Shown: positions 52,008-60,431 of the stretch, piece by piece
How the letters are laid out: every line of letters starts with the position of its first letter
How positions within the stretch are numbered: position 1 is the stretch's first letter
Assembly (NCBI GenBank): GCA_964639245.1
Contig: CAZXCU010000002.1
Coordinates: 740,993 to 804,992 of the forward strand
Length of the DNA stretch: 64,000 nucleotides
DNA from: SB15 sp964639245
Lineage (GTDB): Bacteria; Chloroflexota; Anaerolineae; Aggregatilineales; J027
Reading direction: 5' to 3'
Made by a program: the position numbers and the translations under genes
Notes under the pieces: generated by a model
The model's database searches: none
What the model was told of the DNA's origin: nothing
What the model saw: only the letters and a program-made list of their open reading frames with translations

Positions 52008-53267
52008 ATGGAACTTCAAATTCTCAACGATATTGACGAGGCACTGGCACGCAAGGAAATTAAAAAAGCCGAGGTCATGCTGGCACGACTGCTGCGTGGC
52101 AAAAATTTTAATTCAGAAGAACGGGCGGCATTGCTGGTGCGGCGGGCGCGGGCGCGTTTGGAAGGGGCGCGGCCTGATGACGCGTTGGAGGATTTAGAAA
52201 CGGCCTCCGCATTGGATGAATCCATTCCGAAGGATGTTAAAACGTGGATTCTGCGGGGGGATATTCATTTTGCCCGTTTTGAACTGGCGGCATTTGGGTT
52301 TGCAGACCGTGCCGACAGTGACCAAGCGCGGGAATGTTATCAGCAGGTATTAGCTTCAACCCCTGAATCTGCTCAATTGAGTTGGGTGCATTATCAGCTA
52401 GGGCGGATTCTCCTGAGCGAAAACAACGTCGAAAAAGCCGTGAGTCACTTTGAGAAAGCGCTCGATTTTTCCCCCGTTCCCCCGAATATTCATGCCTTGA
52501 GTTATGAACGGCTTGGGTTTATCGCCTTGTTTGAATATCGGCAAGCAGAAAAAGCCCTAGAATATTTTAATCAAGCCATCAAAATCTATCCCTCCGGGGA
52601 TGATCCCGGTTGGCTGGTACAACTTTATCTTCGCATTAGCCGCGCCTATCTGGAATCGGGCAAACATCAAGAAGCGCTCGATACTGCCCGCCGTGCCTTG
52701 CGCGGGATTCAAGACGGGGCAACCCATCGGGCAGCCCTGCCAGAGGCGCATTTCGCCTTGGGCGAAGTGCTGGCAGCCATGCAAGGCAGCGAAGCGGAAG
52801 CGATTGAGCATTATTTGCGCTTTTTGCAGAGCAGCAAACGTCCACCCGACATTGATGTGACATGGAGCAAAGTCCATGAAACCATCGGCAATTTGTCTTT
52901 TCGCCTGGAGCGCTACCAGCAGGCGAAAGCCGCGTATGAAAAAGCGATGGAATTTAACCCGTACCATCCCTGGGAAGTTAATTTGCGCTACCAGATTGCA
53001 CGCTGTTACTATCGGCTGCGGGATTATGAACATGCTGTCGAAGCGATTGAAAAAATGAAAAAACTCGGAGAAAACGACAGCGCCCCGATTACCGATTGGC
53101 GGGTGTACAACTTGTTAGGCAATGGCTATTTCGCGCTAGAAAAATATAAATTAGCAGCAGAAGCCTACCGTCATGCCATTGAACTTGCCCCACCTGCGGC
53201 GGCGGGATTGGAAAAAGCCCATATTTATCTGCGTTTTTCAGAAGAGCTAATGCAATCGCCCCTTTAA
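52008..53267 (+). CDS. TPR-repeat protein
   Basis: A 419-residue soluble protein made almost wholly of tetratricopeptide repeats, at least seven visible (for example YQLGRILLSENNVEKAVSHFEKAL, and GNGYFALEKYKLAAEAYRHAIEL). No signal peptide. TPRs bind other proteins; the partner is unknown. It starts 2 bases after folB, so they share a transcript. Confidence 0.88.
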   Translation: MELQILNDIDEALARKEIKKAEVMLARLLRGKNFNSEERAALLVRRARARLEGARPDDALEDLETASALDESIPKDVKTWILRGDIHFARFELAAFGFADRADSDQARECYQQVLASTPESAQLSWVHYQLGRILLSENNVEKAVSHFEKALDFSPVPPNIHALSYERLGFIALFEYRQAEKALEYFNQAIKIYPSGDDPGWLVQLYLRISRAYLESGKHQEALDTARRALRGIQDGATHRAALPEAHFALGEVLAAMQGSEAEAIEHYLRFLQSSKRPPDIDVTWSKVHETIGNLSFRLERYQQAKAAYEKAMEFNPYHPWEVNLRYQIARCYYRLRDYEHAVEAIEKMKKLGENDSAPITDWRVYNLLGNGYFALEKYKLAAEAYRHAIELAPPAAAGLEKAHIYLRFSEELMQSPL

Positions 53268-53283
53268 GATAGTGTAAAATATG

Positions 53284-53344
53284 AGACAAGGGGTTTTTAC
53301 CCTCTTGCGTGTAGCCGCTACAAGGGGCGAAAGTCGTCTTGTCT
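53284..53344 (+). other. Repeat-built structured leader of trmFO
   Basis: ACAAGGGG occurs twice, 34 bases apart (53286-53293 and 53320-53327), each followed by CTTG (53304-53307, 53338-53341), giving two tandem hairpins. An outer pairing AGACAAG (53284-53290) with CTTGTCT (53338-53344) encloses TGTAG-CCG-CTACA (53310-53322). The two foldings exclude each other, as in a switch. No known riboswitch consensus was recognised. Confidence 0.45.
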
Positions 53345-53363
53345 AAAAGATAAAGTGCAACAT

Positions 53364-54704
53364 ATGTCTAAATTGCATGTGATTGGTGGGGGCTTGGCGG
53401 GAACAGAAGCCGCATGGCAAGCCGCCGAACAGGGAATCGAAACGATTCTGTATGAAATGCGTCCTCACCGCCAAACCCCTGCCCACCAAACCGGTAATCT
53501 TGCGGAACTGGTATGCAGCAATTCGTTGGGGTCGGATTTGCCAGACCGTGCTTCGGGGTTGCTCAAAAATGAACTGCGCCGCTTAAATTCCCTTTTGTTA
53601 CACTGTGCTGACCAAGCGGCCGTTCCGGCGGGGGGGGCGCTGGCGGTAGACCGTGAAGCGTTTGCCCACGCGGTAGAAAATGCGATTGAAAATCATCCCC
53701 GGATTACCCTGAAACGTGAGGAAGTCACTCAAATTCCCGATGAACCCACCCTCATCGCCACCGGCCCACTGACCTCAGAAGCGCTGGCGAAGGAATTAGA
53801 AACGCTCATCGGGCAGGAATATTTGTATTTTTATGATGCACTTGCCCCCTTGGTCAATGCGGAAACCATCAATATGGACATCGCATTTCGGGCAAGCCGC
53901 TACGGGCGGGGCGAGGACAGCGACGGAGACTATCTGAACTGTCCGATGAATAAAGAAGAATATGAGCGCTTTGTGGCAGCACTCCTCGCCGCAGAAACAA
54001 TAGAACTACGTGATTTTGAGCAAAATGACCCGCGTTTTTTTGAGGGTTGCCTCCCCATTGAACAAATTGCACGGCGGGGACACGATTCGCTGGCTTATGG
54101 CCCGATGCGCCCAGTCGGATTAACCGACCCGCGTACAGGCCGTCGCCCTTATGCCGTGGTGCAATTGCGGCAGGATAATCTGGCGGGAACCATTTATAAT
54201 CTAGTCGGTTTTCAGACCAACCTGAAATGGCCTGCTCAAAAAGAAGTCCTCAGCTTGATTCCCGGCCTTGAAAATGCCACGTTTTACCGCTTGGGGCAAA
54301 TGCACCGTAATACGTTTATCAACTCACCGAAGCTGCTGGACGCAACCATGCAGTATCGCCACAGAGAAAATTTGTGGTTCGCGGGGCAAATAACGGGTGT
54401 TGAAGGCTATGTGGGCAACGTGGGAACAGGACTCGTGGCGGGGTTGAACGCGGCACGATATTTACAGGGAAAATCTCAGGTCATTTTGCCGCAAACCACC
54501 ATGATGGGCATGTTATGCCATTATGTGGCGCACGCGGACTCCAAGCATTTTCAGCCAATGAAGGCGAATTTTGGTATACTGCCTGAACTCGCTACGCCGC
54601 CGAAAGGCAAACGTGAACGGGCAGCTGCCTATGCCCAAAGAGCGCTGCAAGACCTTGAAGTATGGGCAGCAGGGGTAGATGAATTGCAATGGGTGAATGG
54701 CTAG
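53364..54704 (+). CDS. trmFO: Methylenetetrahydrofolate-tRNA-(uracil-5-)-methyltransferase
   Basis: A 446-residue flavoprotein that makes m5U54 in tRNA with methylene-THF as carbon donor. FAD loop VIGGGLAGTEAAW, GNLAELVCSNSLGSD with the conserved Cys, CPMNKEEYERF, GFQTNLKWPAQKEV and GQITGVEGYVGNVGTGLVAG. The length and motifs match TrmFO throughout. ATG 53364 chosen; GTG at 53355 is also in frame. Use of a folate donor fits the nearby folE/folB genes. Confidence 0.94.
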   Translation: MSKLHVIGGGLAGTEAAWQAAEQGIETILYEMRPHRQTPAHQTGNLAELVCSNSLGSDLPDRASGLLKNELRRLNSLLLHCADQAAVPAGGALAVDREAFAHAVENAIENHPRITLKREEVTQIPDEPTLIATGPLTSEALAKELETLIGQEYLYFYDALAPLVNAETINMDIAFRASRYGRGEDSDGDYLNCPMNKEEYERFVAALLAAETIELRDFEQNDPRFFEGCLPIEQIARRGHDSLAYGPMRPVGLTDPRTGRRPYAVVQLRQDNLAGTIYNLVGFQTNLKWPAQKEVLSLIPGLENATFYRLGQMHRNTFINSPKLLDATMQYRHRENLWFAGQITGVEGYVGNVGTGLVAGLNAARYLQGKSQVILPQTTMMGMLCHYVAHADSKHFQPMKANFGILPELATPPKGKRERAAAYAQRALQDLEVWAAGVDELQWVNG

Positions 54705-54748
54705 CGGACGTAAGGACGTTTAACAAAGTAAGACGGATATGGTTTCGC

Positions 54749-54768
54749 GGACACGATGTATCGTGTCC
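54749..54768. other. Perfect 9-bp palindrome/hairpin between trmFO and dapL-like gene
   Basis: GGACACGAT-GT-ATCGTGTCC, with no T-run. It may be an operator for the downstream aminotransferase or a transcript hairpin. Confidence 0.45.
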
Positions 54769-54831
54769 CCACGCATACCTTGTACTCCGCCGTAAATAAA
54801 ATAAATTTTGACCGGAAAGAGGGCAAAAATC

Positions 54832-56016
54832 GTGGCTTTTCGACTTGCAGAACGCATCCGAGATTTAGAGGATTATCCGTTTGTAAAAATTTCGGACGCG
54901 GTGACAAAACTCCAAAAACAAGGCATAAATATCATTCGGCTGGATATGGGCAGCCCGGATATGCCCCCCCCGCCGGCGGTGCGGGAGATGCTGGCAAAAC
55001 AGACCCTGTTGGCAGATGGACATGGTTACACGGGTTATCGCGGGTCAGCCAAATTTCGGCAGGCAGTGGCACGGTATTATAAACGCTTATTTGATGTTGA
55101 CCTTGACCCGGATACCGAGATTTTGCCGCTGATAGGGTCAAAAGAAGGCTTAGTCAACATGGCGTTGGCGGCGATTAGTCCCGGTGATGTGTCGCTGGTC
55201 ACGGCATTGGGCTATCCGGCTTATGTGATGGGTACAAAATTGGCGGGTGGTGAGGTCTACACGGTGAACGCGCCGGAAGGCAACCATTTTTTGCCAATTT
55301 ACGAGGAAATTCCTGCGGAAATTGCCCGCCGTGCGCGAATTTTGTGGCTGAATTATCCGAACAACCCCACTGGAGCGCTGGCAAGTGTCCGGGACTACAC
55401 AAACGCGCTCGAATTTTGCCGAAAGCAAGATACCCTGTTAATTTCAGACAACCCCTATTTTGAAGTGGTGTTTGACGGGCAAAAAGTGGCGACGAGCGTG
55501 CTGCAAGCTCCGAATGCCAAAGACCATGCCGTTGAGTTTATGTCGCTTTCAAAATCGCATAACATGGCGGGGTGGCGCTTGGGAGCCTGTGTGGGGAATG
55601 CCGAAGCGGTGGCTGCGCTGCTGCGGGTTAAAAGTAATATGGATAGTGGGCATTTCAACCCGATTTACGAGGCGGGGATTGAAGCACTGGACAACACCCC
55701 CGATGAATGGATGCAAGAACGTAATGCCATTTATCAGGAACGGCGCGATATGTTGATTGAGTCCATGCACCGGATGGGCTTAACTCTCAAAACCATTCCT
55801 AAAGGGGCGCTGTATATGTGGGCGATTGTCAATTCCGGGGATGATGAAGCCTATTGCCATGATGCGCTCCATGAAGCAGGTGTGTCGGTCACACCCGGTT
55901 CAGTGTATGGCGAAGCGGGCAAAGGTTATGTACGGTTTAGCTTGGTAACACCCCAAGAGCGCATGGCAGAAGCCATTGAACGTATTGCCGCATGGCAAGC
56001 AAAGCTGCGTCATTAG
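54832..56016 (+). CDS. Class I/II aminotransferase, LL-diaminopimelate aminotransferase-like
   Basis: A 394-residue PLP enzyme of fold type I. IIRLDMGSPDMPPP, GYTGYRGSAKFRQAV, YPNNPTGA, and SLSKSHNMAGWR with the PLP Lys; Arg in GYVRFSL binds the carboxylate. The closest pattern is LL-diaminopimelate aminotransferase (DapL) used for lysine and cell wall synthesis in several phyla, but related succinyldiaminopimelate or alanine transaminases are similar. GTG at 54832 is preferred over TTG at 54808 since AGAGGG lies 8 bases upstream. Confidence 0.82.
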   Translation: MAFRLAERIRDLEDYPFVKISDAVTKLQKQGINIIRLDMGSPDMPPPPAVREMLAKQTLLADGHGYTGYRGSAKFRQAVARYYKRLFDVDLDPDTEILPLIGSKEGLVNMALAAISPGDVSLVTALGYPAYVMGTKLAGGEVYTVNAPEGNHFLPIYEEIPAEIARRARILWLNYPNNPTGALASVRDYTNALEFCRKQDTLLISDNPYFEVVFDGQKVATSVLQAPNAKDHAVEFMSLSKSHNMAGWRLGACVGNAEAVAALLRVKSNMDSGHFNPIYEAGIEALDNTPDEWMQERNAIYQERRDMLIESMHRMGLTLKTIPKGALYMWAIVNSGDDEAYCHDALHEAGVSVTPGSVYGEAGKGYVRFSLVTPQERMAEAIERIAAWQAKLRH

Positions 56017-56100
56017 TTTTTGGTAGCGAGTCTTTTGTTTAGTTGCAGGGGCGGAAGTTAAGACCATGCCATTAAATTTTGAATAGCAAGGATTTCTTAC

Positions 56101-56129
56101 AGGGTGTTGCGTAGCACTTCCACCCTTTT
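56101..56129 (+). terminator. Probable terminator upstream of hflX
   Basis: AGGGTG (56101-56106) and CACCCT (56121-56126) then TTTT. Short stem; it may end the aminotransferase transcript, leaving hflX with a short leader. Confidence 0.5.
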
Positions 56130-56158
56130 GATACATTCAGTAAAAGCGAGGTCAACCA

Positions 56159-57460
56159 TTGGAAACAGCGTATACAGAACCCGAACGTGCCTATCTCGTT
56201 GGGATTGATATTAAAGGCGGGCGACCTCTGCTTTCCGTTCACGAATCTTTGGAAGAATTGGAACTCCTCGCGCAAACCGCCGGATTGGATGTGCTGGGAA
56301 AAACCCATCAGAGTTTATCGCGGGTTGACCCCAAAACATTTATCGGGTCGGGCAAGGCGGAGGAAGTCAAAATCGAAGTGACGGATTTGAACATCGAAAC
56401 AGTTATTTTTGACGATGAACTTTCCCCCCGTCACCAGCGCGAATTGGAGAAAATCTTTGGCGAAAAAGTCAAAGTTTTAGACCGTTCCGCCCTGATTCTG
56501 GATATTTTCGGGCAGCACGCGCAGACCCATGAAGGCCGTTTGCAGGTCGAACTTGCCCAGTATGAATATTTACTACCCCGTTTGACCCGTCAATGGACAC
56601 ACCTTGAACGGCAAGCCGGGGGTGGGGCTGCACGCGGCGGTTCCGGCGGGGTAGGGTTACGTGGGCCGGGCGAAACCCAGCTTGAAGTAGACCGCCGTGA
56701 CATTAGCAAACGAATCAGCCGTTTGAAGGCCGATTTAGAAAATGTCCGCGCCCACCGTAGCCGCCACCGCGCTCAACGTCACCGCGCAGGAATCCCCGTG
56801 ATTTCAATGGTGGGATACACCAACGCGGGTAAATCGACCCTGATGAACGCGCTCACCCATGCGGATGTGTATGTCGCAAATCAACTTTTTGCCACGCTTG
56901 ACCCCACCACACGCAAAATTGAACTGCCCTCCAGTAAGGAAGTTTTGATTTCTGACACGGTGGGATTCATCCAAAAATTACCCACCACCCTGATTGCGGC
57001 TTTCCGTGCCACACTGGAAGAAGTGTTAGAGGCTGATGTGCTGCTGCATGTGGTGGACAGCGCCCACCCCAACGCACTCGCCCAGATTGAAACGGTGGAG
57101 GATACCCTCGCGGAAATTGATATGCCGCGTGTACCGCGTATTCTGGTGCTGAATAAAAAGGATTTATGGGCAGACGACAGCCATGCAGCCCCATTTCAGG
57201 ACTTGGGGTATGATGAAGTTGTGGCGATTTCAGCACGGCGTAAAATGGGTTTAACGCCCCTGCTGGAAACGATTGAAAAAGTTATCCAGCGTTCGATGGT
57301 CACAATCGAATTTTTGATTCCCTATCATGCAGGGGATTTAATCGCCTTAGCCCATCGGCAGGGGATTATTCGCAAAGAAACCCACACCGAAAAAGGGGTG
57401 ATTCTGGAGGGCGAAGTTCCCCCTGCGCTGGCAGCACGTTTGGCACGCGAAAAAGGATAA
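56159..57460 (+). CDS. hflX: GTPase HflX
   Basis: A 433-residue ribosome-splitting GTPase: N-terminal HflX domain, linker GGSGGVGLRGPGETQLE, coiled coil, then G domain with G1 GYTNAGKST, switch TLDPTTRKI, G3 DTVGF, G4 NKKD, and a short C-terminal domain. The start is TTG at 56159 with GAGGT 6 bases upstream. HflX rescues stalled ribosomes in stress. Confidence 0.93.
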   Translation: METAYTEPERAYLVGIDIKGGRPLLSVHESLEELELLAQTAGLDVLGKTHQSLSRVDPKTFIGSGKAEEVKIEVTDLNIETVIFDDELSPRHQRELEKIFGEKVKVLDRSALILDIFGQHAQTHEGRLQVELAQYEYLLPRLTRQWTHLERQAGGGAARGGSGGVGLRGPGETQLEVDRRDISKRISRLKADLENVRAHRSRHRAQRHRAGIPVISMVGYTNAGKSTLMNALTHADVYVANQLFATLDPTTRKIELPSSKEVLISDTVGFIQKLPTTLIAAFRATLEEVLEADVLLHVVDSAHPNALAQIETVEDTLAEIDMPRVPRILVLNKKDLWADDSHAAPFQDLGYDEVVAISARRKMGLTPLLETIEKVIQRSMVTIEFLIPYHAGDLIALAHRQGIIRKETHTEKGVILEGEVPPALAARLAREKG

Positions 57461-57464
57461 ACGC

Positions 57465-57749
57465 ATGTTCCGATTTCTGGATAAAAACCCGACGCTTGGC
57501 AAAATCTTGGCGGGAATTTCGACCACATTGGCCTATCAACGCGGGTTGCCGATGGTGATAGGCACGGTTTTGGTCGTTGTTAGCTGGGTTGTGACCGGCA
57601 TTGTGATGATTGTCTTGGTCGCTGCTGCCGATGTAGAAACCGTTTGGCTGCTCCTGTGTCTGCCTGCAACGCTGCTGCATCTTGGCGTTTTAAGCGGTTT
57701 TATCGGCATGATGATGGCAGTACCACTCGGACAGGGTTACAAAGAATAA
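57465..57749 (+). CDS. Small membrane protein, two helices
   Basis: A 94-residue protein with two hydrophobic segments (about 29-53 and 59-86) and no recognisable family. It lies 4 bases after hflX and 4 bases before the GIY-YIG gene, so it is in the same transcript. Function unknown. Confidence 0.7.
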   Translation: MFRFLDKNPTLGKILAGISTTLAYQRGLPMVIGTVLVVVSWVVTGIVMIVLVAAADVETVWLLLCLPATLLHLGVLSGFIGMMMAVPLGQGYKE

Positions 57750-57753
57750 TTTT

Positions 57754-58044
57754 ATGGATGCCCCATCGAAAGCGTGGTTTTTATATGTGCTTGAAACCGC
57801 TGACGGGTCACTCTATACCGGAATCACCACCGATTTAGAGCGTCGGGTTCAGCAGCACAACACAGGCAAAGGAGCAAAATATACCGCGCTGCGCTGCCCG
57901 GTGCGCTTGATTGCGGCGTGGGAAACGGCGGGACGTGCCAGCGCCACGCAGTTGGAATTGGCCTTCAAAAAGCTCTCCCGCCCGCGCAAACTCGCCTTTG
58001 CCGCTTCTGACCAGCCCTTCAAAGATGCAGTCAAGGTGCGCTAG
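57754..58044 (+). CDS. GIY-YIG domain protein, UPF0213 type
   Basis: A 96-residue stand-alone GIY-YIG nuclease-like domain. LYVLETADGSLYTGITTDLERRVQQHN carries the Tyr, Gly and Arg core residues, and ELAFKK the expected acidic residue. UPF0213/YhbQ proteins have weak reported nuclease activity and uncertain role. Confidence 0.9.
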   Translation: MDAPSKAWFLYVLETADGSLYTGITTDLERRVQQHNTGKGAKYTALRCPVRLIAAWETAGRASATQLELAFKKLSRPRKLAFAASDQPFKDAVKVR

Positions 58045-58060
58045 AGCGTGTAATTTATCC

Positions 58061-59332
58061 TTACGGGCAACCGCCTTCGGCAACACAAAACGAGACAAAA
58101 CTCAAGCGCTGCCGTCCGGCGGTGACATTTTCATAACGGCCTATCAAACTCATCCAGTAAATTTTTCCCCCGTCGAGGGTGGTGCCGCCACGTTCATACA
58201 ACACCTCGTCCGGCTGACCACTGACGGTTATCCGTAAATTGTAGACCCCCGCAGGCAAATCTAGCACGCCCACATCCTTCCCATAGGCCAAACCTTGAAT
58301 AAGCATCGTACCATCGGAGAGAAGCAGGTCAATCGGGGGGGCATCTTGAATGGTGTGGCGGATTTCGACCAGCGCATTTTCGCCCGCAACCAGCGATTCA
58401 TTGTCAGCAATGGCGGACGGATCATAGGTACGAATTTCGGAAGAGAGATTTTCTGCGCTGCCTTCTAACACCAGTGTATAAAATCCGCCGTTATTGGTGG
58501 GGTCAAGGGTGATTTCCTGCGGGGGCAGCAAGGCGGTTTCGATTCCCTGTGCGGCGGGGACAATCGCTAACGCATATGTTCCAGCAGGGACATTAACCAC
58601 CTCTGTAAAACCTTCGTACTGGACATTCGGGACGACCCGATTTTCGCCTAGCAGCACGTCCACAATGACTACATCGGCAGCAAATTGGGCCACGCGCAAA
58701 CGGGTATTGTTATCAGCAACATCGGAGATAAGGGTGAGTTCCCCGTCTACTTCTGCTGTGATGAGGGTATAACTCATATGCGGTGTAGCGGGAGTAAATT
58801 CGCCTAACAGGGTTTCGCCATAAGCGGCAAACAGTCGTTGAAATTGCCCGAAAGGAAATTCGCGGAAATAGGCCGGGCTGTTAAAAGCCGTGTTTTCTAC
58901 CCAGATTTCACCATCGGCTTGCAGGCGTGGCAACCGTTCCGGTTCAACATCGGCAGCATTAAAAAAGGTGACACGCACCTGATTAAACGGTACAGGTGCG
59001 GTAATTTCATTGAAAATCAGCACTTGGGTATTGGTTAAAACCAGTGTGAAACCCGGATTATCGATCAAATTAAAGGTGATGGGGTCTAAAAGTGCTTGGC
59101 CTTGTCCGTTGGTAATGATGATTTCATGACTGCCTGTGGGAATAGCTGCCCAATCGCTAAAGTCACCCAAATCAATATTACGGAGGGTTAATTCGCCATC
59201 TACCCGCACGTTCACCCGTGAAAATGCGTCAGCGACATGCGCGAGTCGTATCTGAACTTCTGGTGTCTGTGCTGTTGAACGCGAAATGGACAGCCAAGAC
59301 ACCAGCATCAGGACAAGGACAAGATAACGCAT
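58061..59332 (-). CDS. Exported DUF4397 protein
   Basis: A 423-residue protein with a signal peptide (about 1-22, ending STAQ) and repeats of the DUF4397 beta-sandwich: IRLAHVADAFSRVNVRVDGEL, RVTFFNAADVE, RVAQFAADVVIVDVLLGENR and VEIRHTIQDAPPIDLLLSD mark four units. A Cys pair is near the C-terminus. The real ATG is at 59332, where the signal peptide begins. Family role is unknown; typically cell-surface in Gram-positive and Chloroflexota-like bacteria. Confidence 0.85.
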   Translation of the reverse strand: MRYLVLVLMLVSWLSISRSTAQTPEVQIRLAHVADAFSRVNVRVDGELTLRNIDLGDFSDWAAIPTGSHEIIITNGQGQALLDPITFNLIDNPGFTLVLTNTQVLIFNEITAPVPFNQVRVTFFNAADVEPERLPRLQADGEIWVENTAFNSPAYFREFPFGQFQRLFAAYGETLLGEFTPATPHMSYTLITAEVDGELTLISDVADNNTRLRVAQFAADVVIVDVLLGENRVVPNVQYEGFTEVVNVPAGTYALAIVPAAQGIETALLPPQEITLDPTNNGGFYTLVLEGSAENLSSEIRTYDPSAIADNESLVAGENALVEIRHTIQDAPPIDLLLSDGTMLIQGLAYGKDVGVLDLPAGVYNLRITVSGQPDEVLYERGGTTLDGGKIYWMSLIGRYENVTAGRQRLSFVSFCVAEGGCP

Positions 59333-59419
59333 GAACGATTCTCCGAAAAAGTAAACCGTATTCATTGTAACAGTCATTTTGCAGGAAATCTAAAGAAAAA
59401 ACGAAAAAAATTATCTTTG

Positions 59420-59452
59420 TTGTCTAATTTGTATTACACATGTATAATACAA
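59420..59452 (+). promoter_or_regulatory. Promoter with 24-bp palindromic operator
   Basis: TTGTCT (59420-59425), 17 bases, TATAAT (59443-59448). Overlapping the -10 is TTGTATTA-N8-TAATACAA (59429-59452), a palindrome matching at 11 of 12 positions per arm, with core TACACATGTA (59435-59444), which fits the BlaI/CopY operator pattern TACANNTGTA. It faces the 4-Cys protein and dcd. The rest of the 59333-59577 spacer is AT-rich with no gene. Confidence 0.65.
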
Positions 59453-59577
59453 ACTTCAGATTATTTTTTCATCATCTTGTTATAAAAATGAGAAAAATAG
59501 GTTATAGAATAGTAAATAAGTCTCATTGTGCTATTCAAGTGATTGCGCTGGCCTAGAGAATCCTTTATAAAGTGTAA

Positions 59578-59769
59578 ATGACTGAAAAACTATGTCTCTA
59601 CTGCGGTGATGTGATTGACAACCCCATTCAATACGAGGGGTTTTGTACAACTGCGTGTTATCAAAAGTACCACAAGCAAAAAAATACCAAAACACTGCTG
59701 CCCTTGCCCCCAGAGATTGAAAAAAAACTCACGGAACGCAAGCATCCCCAACCCCACATTGAGAAATAA
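59578..59769 (+). CDS. Four-Cys mini-protein, probable zinc ribbon
   Basis: A 63-residue protein with CLYCGD and CTTAC, giving Cys6, Cys9, Cys23 and Cys27, spacing fit for one zinc. A Lys/Pro-rich tail follows (KLTERKHPQPHIEK). It precedes dcd by 79 bases with a possible -10 (TATAAT, 59772-59777) between. Function unknown; DNA- or protein-binding is plausible. Confidence 0.75.
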   Translation: MTEKLCLYCGDVIDNPIQYEGFCTTACYQKYHKQKNTKTLLPLPPEIEKKLTERKHPQPHIEK

Positions 59770-59848
59770 TCTATAATGTGTGCTTTGGTGTAGTCGTATC
59801 GGCTCACTATGTGACTCACCCGACAAATACGGTAAGGAAGAATCAGTT

Positions 59849-60403
59849 ATGGCAATCAAACCTGACCATTGGATTCGGAAAATGGCGCTCGAACAGAACA
59901 TGATTCAGCCCTTTGAGGAAAAACAAGTCCGCGAAGGCGCAATTAGCTATGGCCTCTCCAGCTATGGGTATGATATTCGCGTGGCGGACGAATATAAAAT
60001 TTTCACGAATGTCTATAACACCGTTGTTGACCCTAAAAATTTTCATGAATCGTCCTTTGTGGATTTTAAGGGGGAAACATGTATCATTCCGCCCAATTCA
60101 TTTGCGCTGAGCCGCACAATGGAAAAATTTAAAATTCCGCGTTCGGTGCTGGCGATTTGTGTGAGCAAAAGCACCTATGCACGGTGCGGAATCATCGTGA
60201 ATGTGACCCCCCTAGAACCGGAATGGGAAGGCTATCTGACGCTGGAAATTAGCAATACGACCCCCCTGCCCGCCCGGATTTATTCGGGTGAAGGCATCGC
60301 GCAATTGCTGTTTCTGGAAAGCGATTCGGAATGTGAAGTCTCTTACGCTGACCGCAAGGGCAAATATCAGCATCAGGTGGATGTCACGCTGCCGAGACTT
60401 TAG
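59849..60403 (+). CDS. dcd: dCTP deaminase
   Basis: A 184-residue trimeric dUTPase-fold enzyme. IQPFEEKQVREGAISYGLSSYGYDIRV, VSKSTYARCGIIVNVTPLEPEWEG with the catalytic Glu/Arg region, and GEGIAQLLFL. It turns dCTP to dUTP for thymidylate synthesis; some relatives also hydrolyse dUTP. ATG at 59849 has AAGGAAG upstream and matches the family start. Confidence 0.94.
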   Translation: MAIKPDHWIRKMALEQNMIQPFEEKQVREGAISYGLSSYGYDIRVADEYKIFTNVYNTVVDPKNFHESSFVDFKGETCIIPPNSFALSRTMEKFKIPRSVLAICVSKSTYARCGIIVNVTPLEPEWEGYLTLEISNTTPLPARIYSGEGIAQLLFLESDSECEVSYADRKGKYQHQVDVTLPRL

Positions 60404-60431
60404 CCGTCAGCGCTCAACTTTTTGCTGAATG

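Noticed and set aside
53268..53363. THF, preQ1 or other known riboswitch before trmFO
   Set aside because: The tract is short and lacks the conserved core bases of the classes I could compare from memory; kept only as an unassigned leader.
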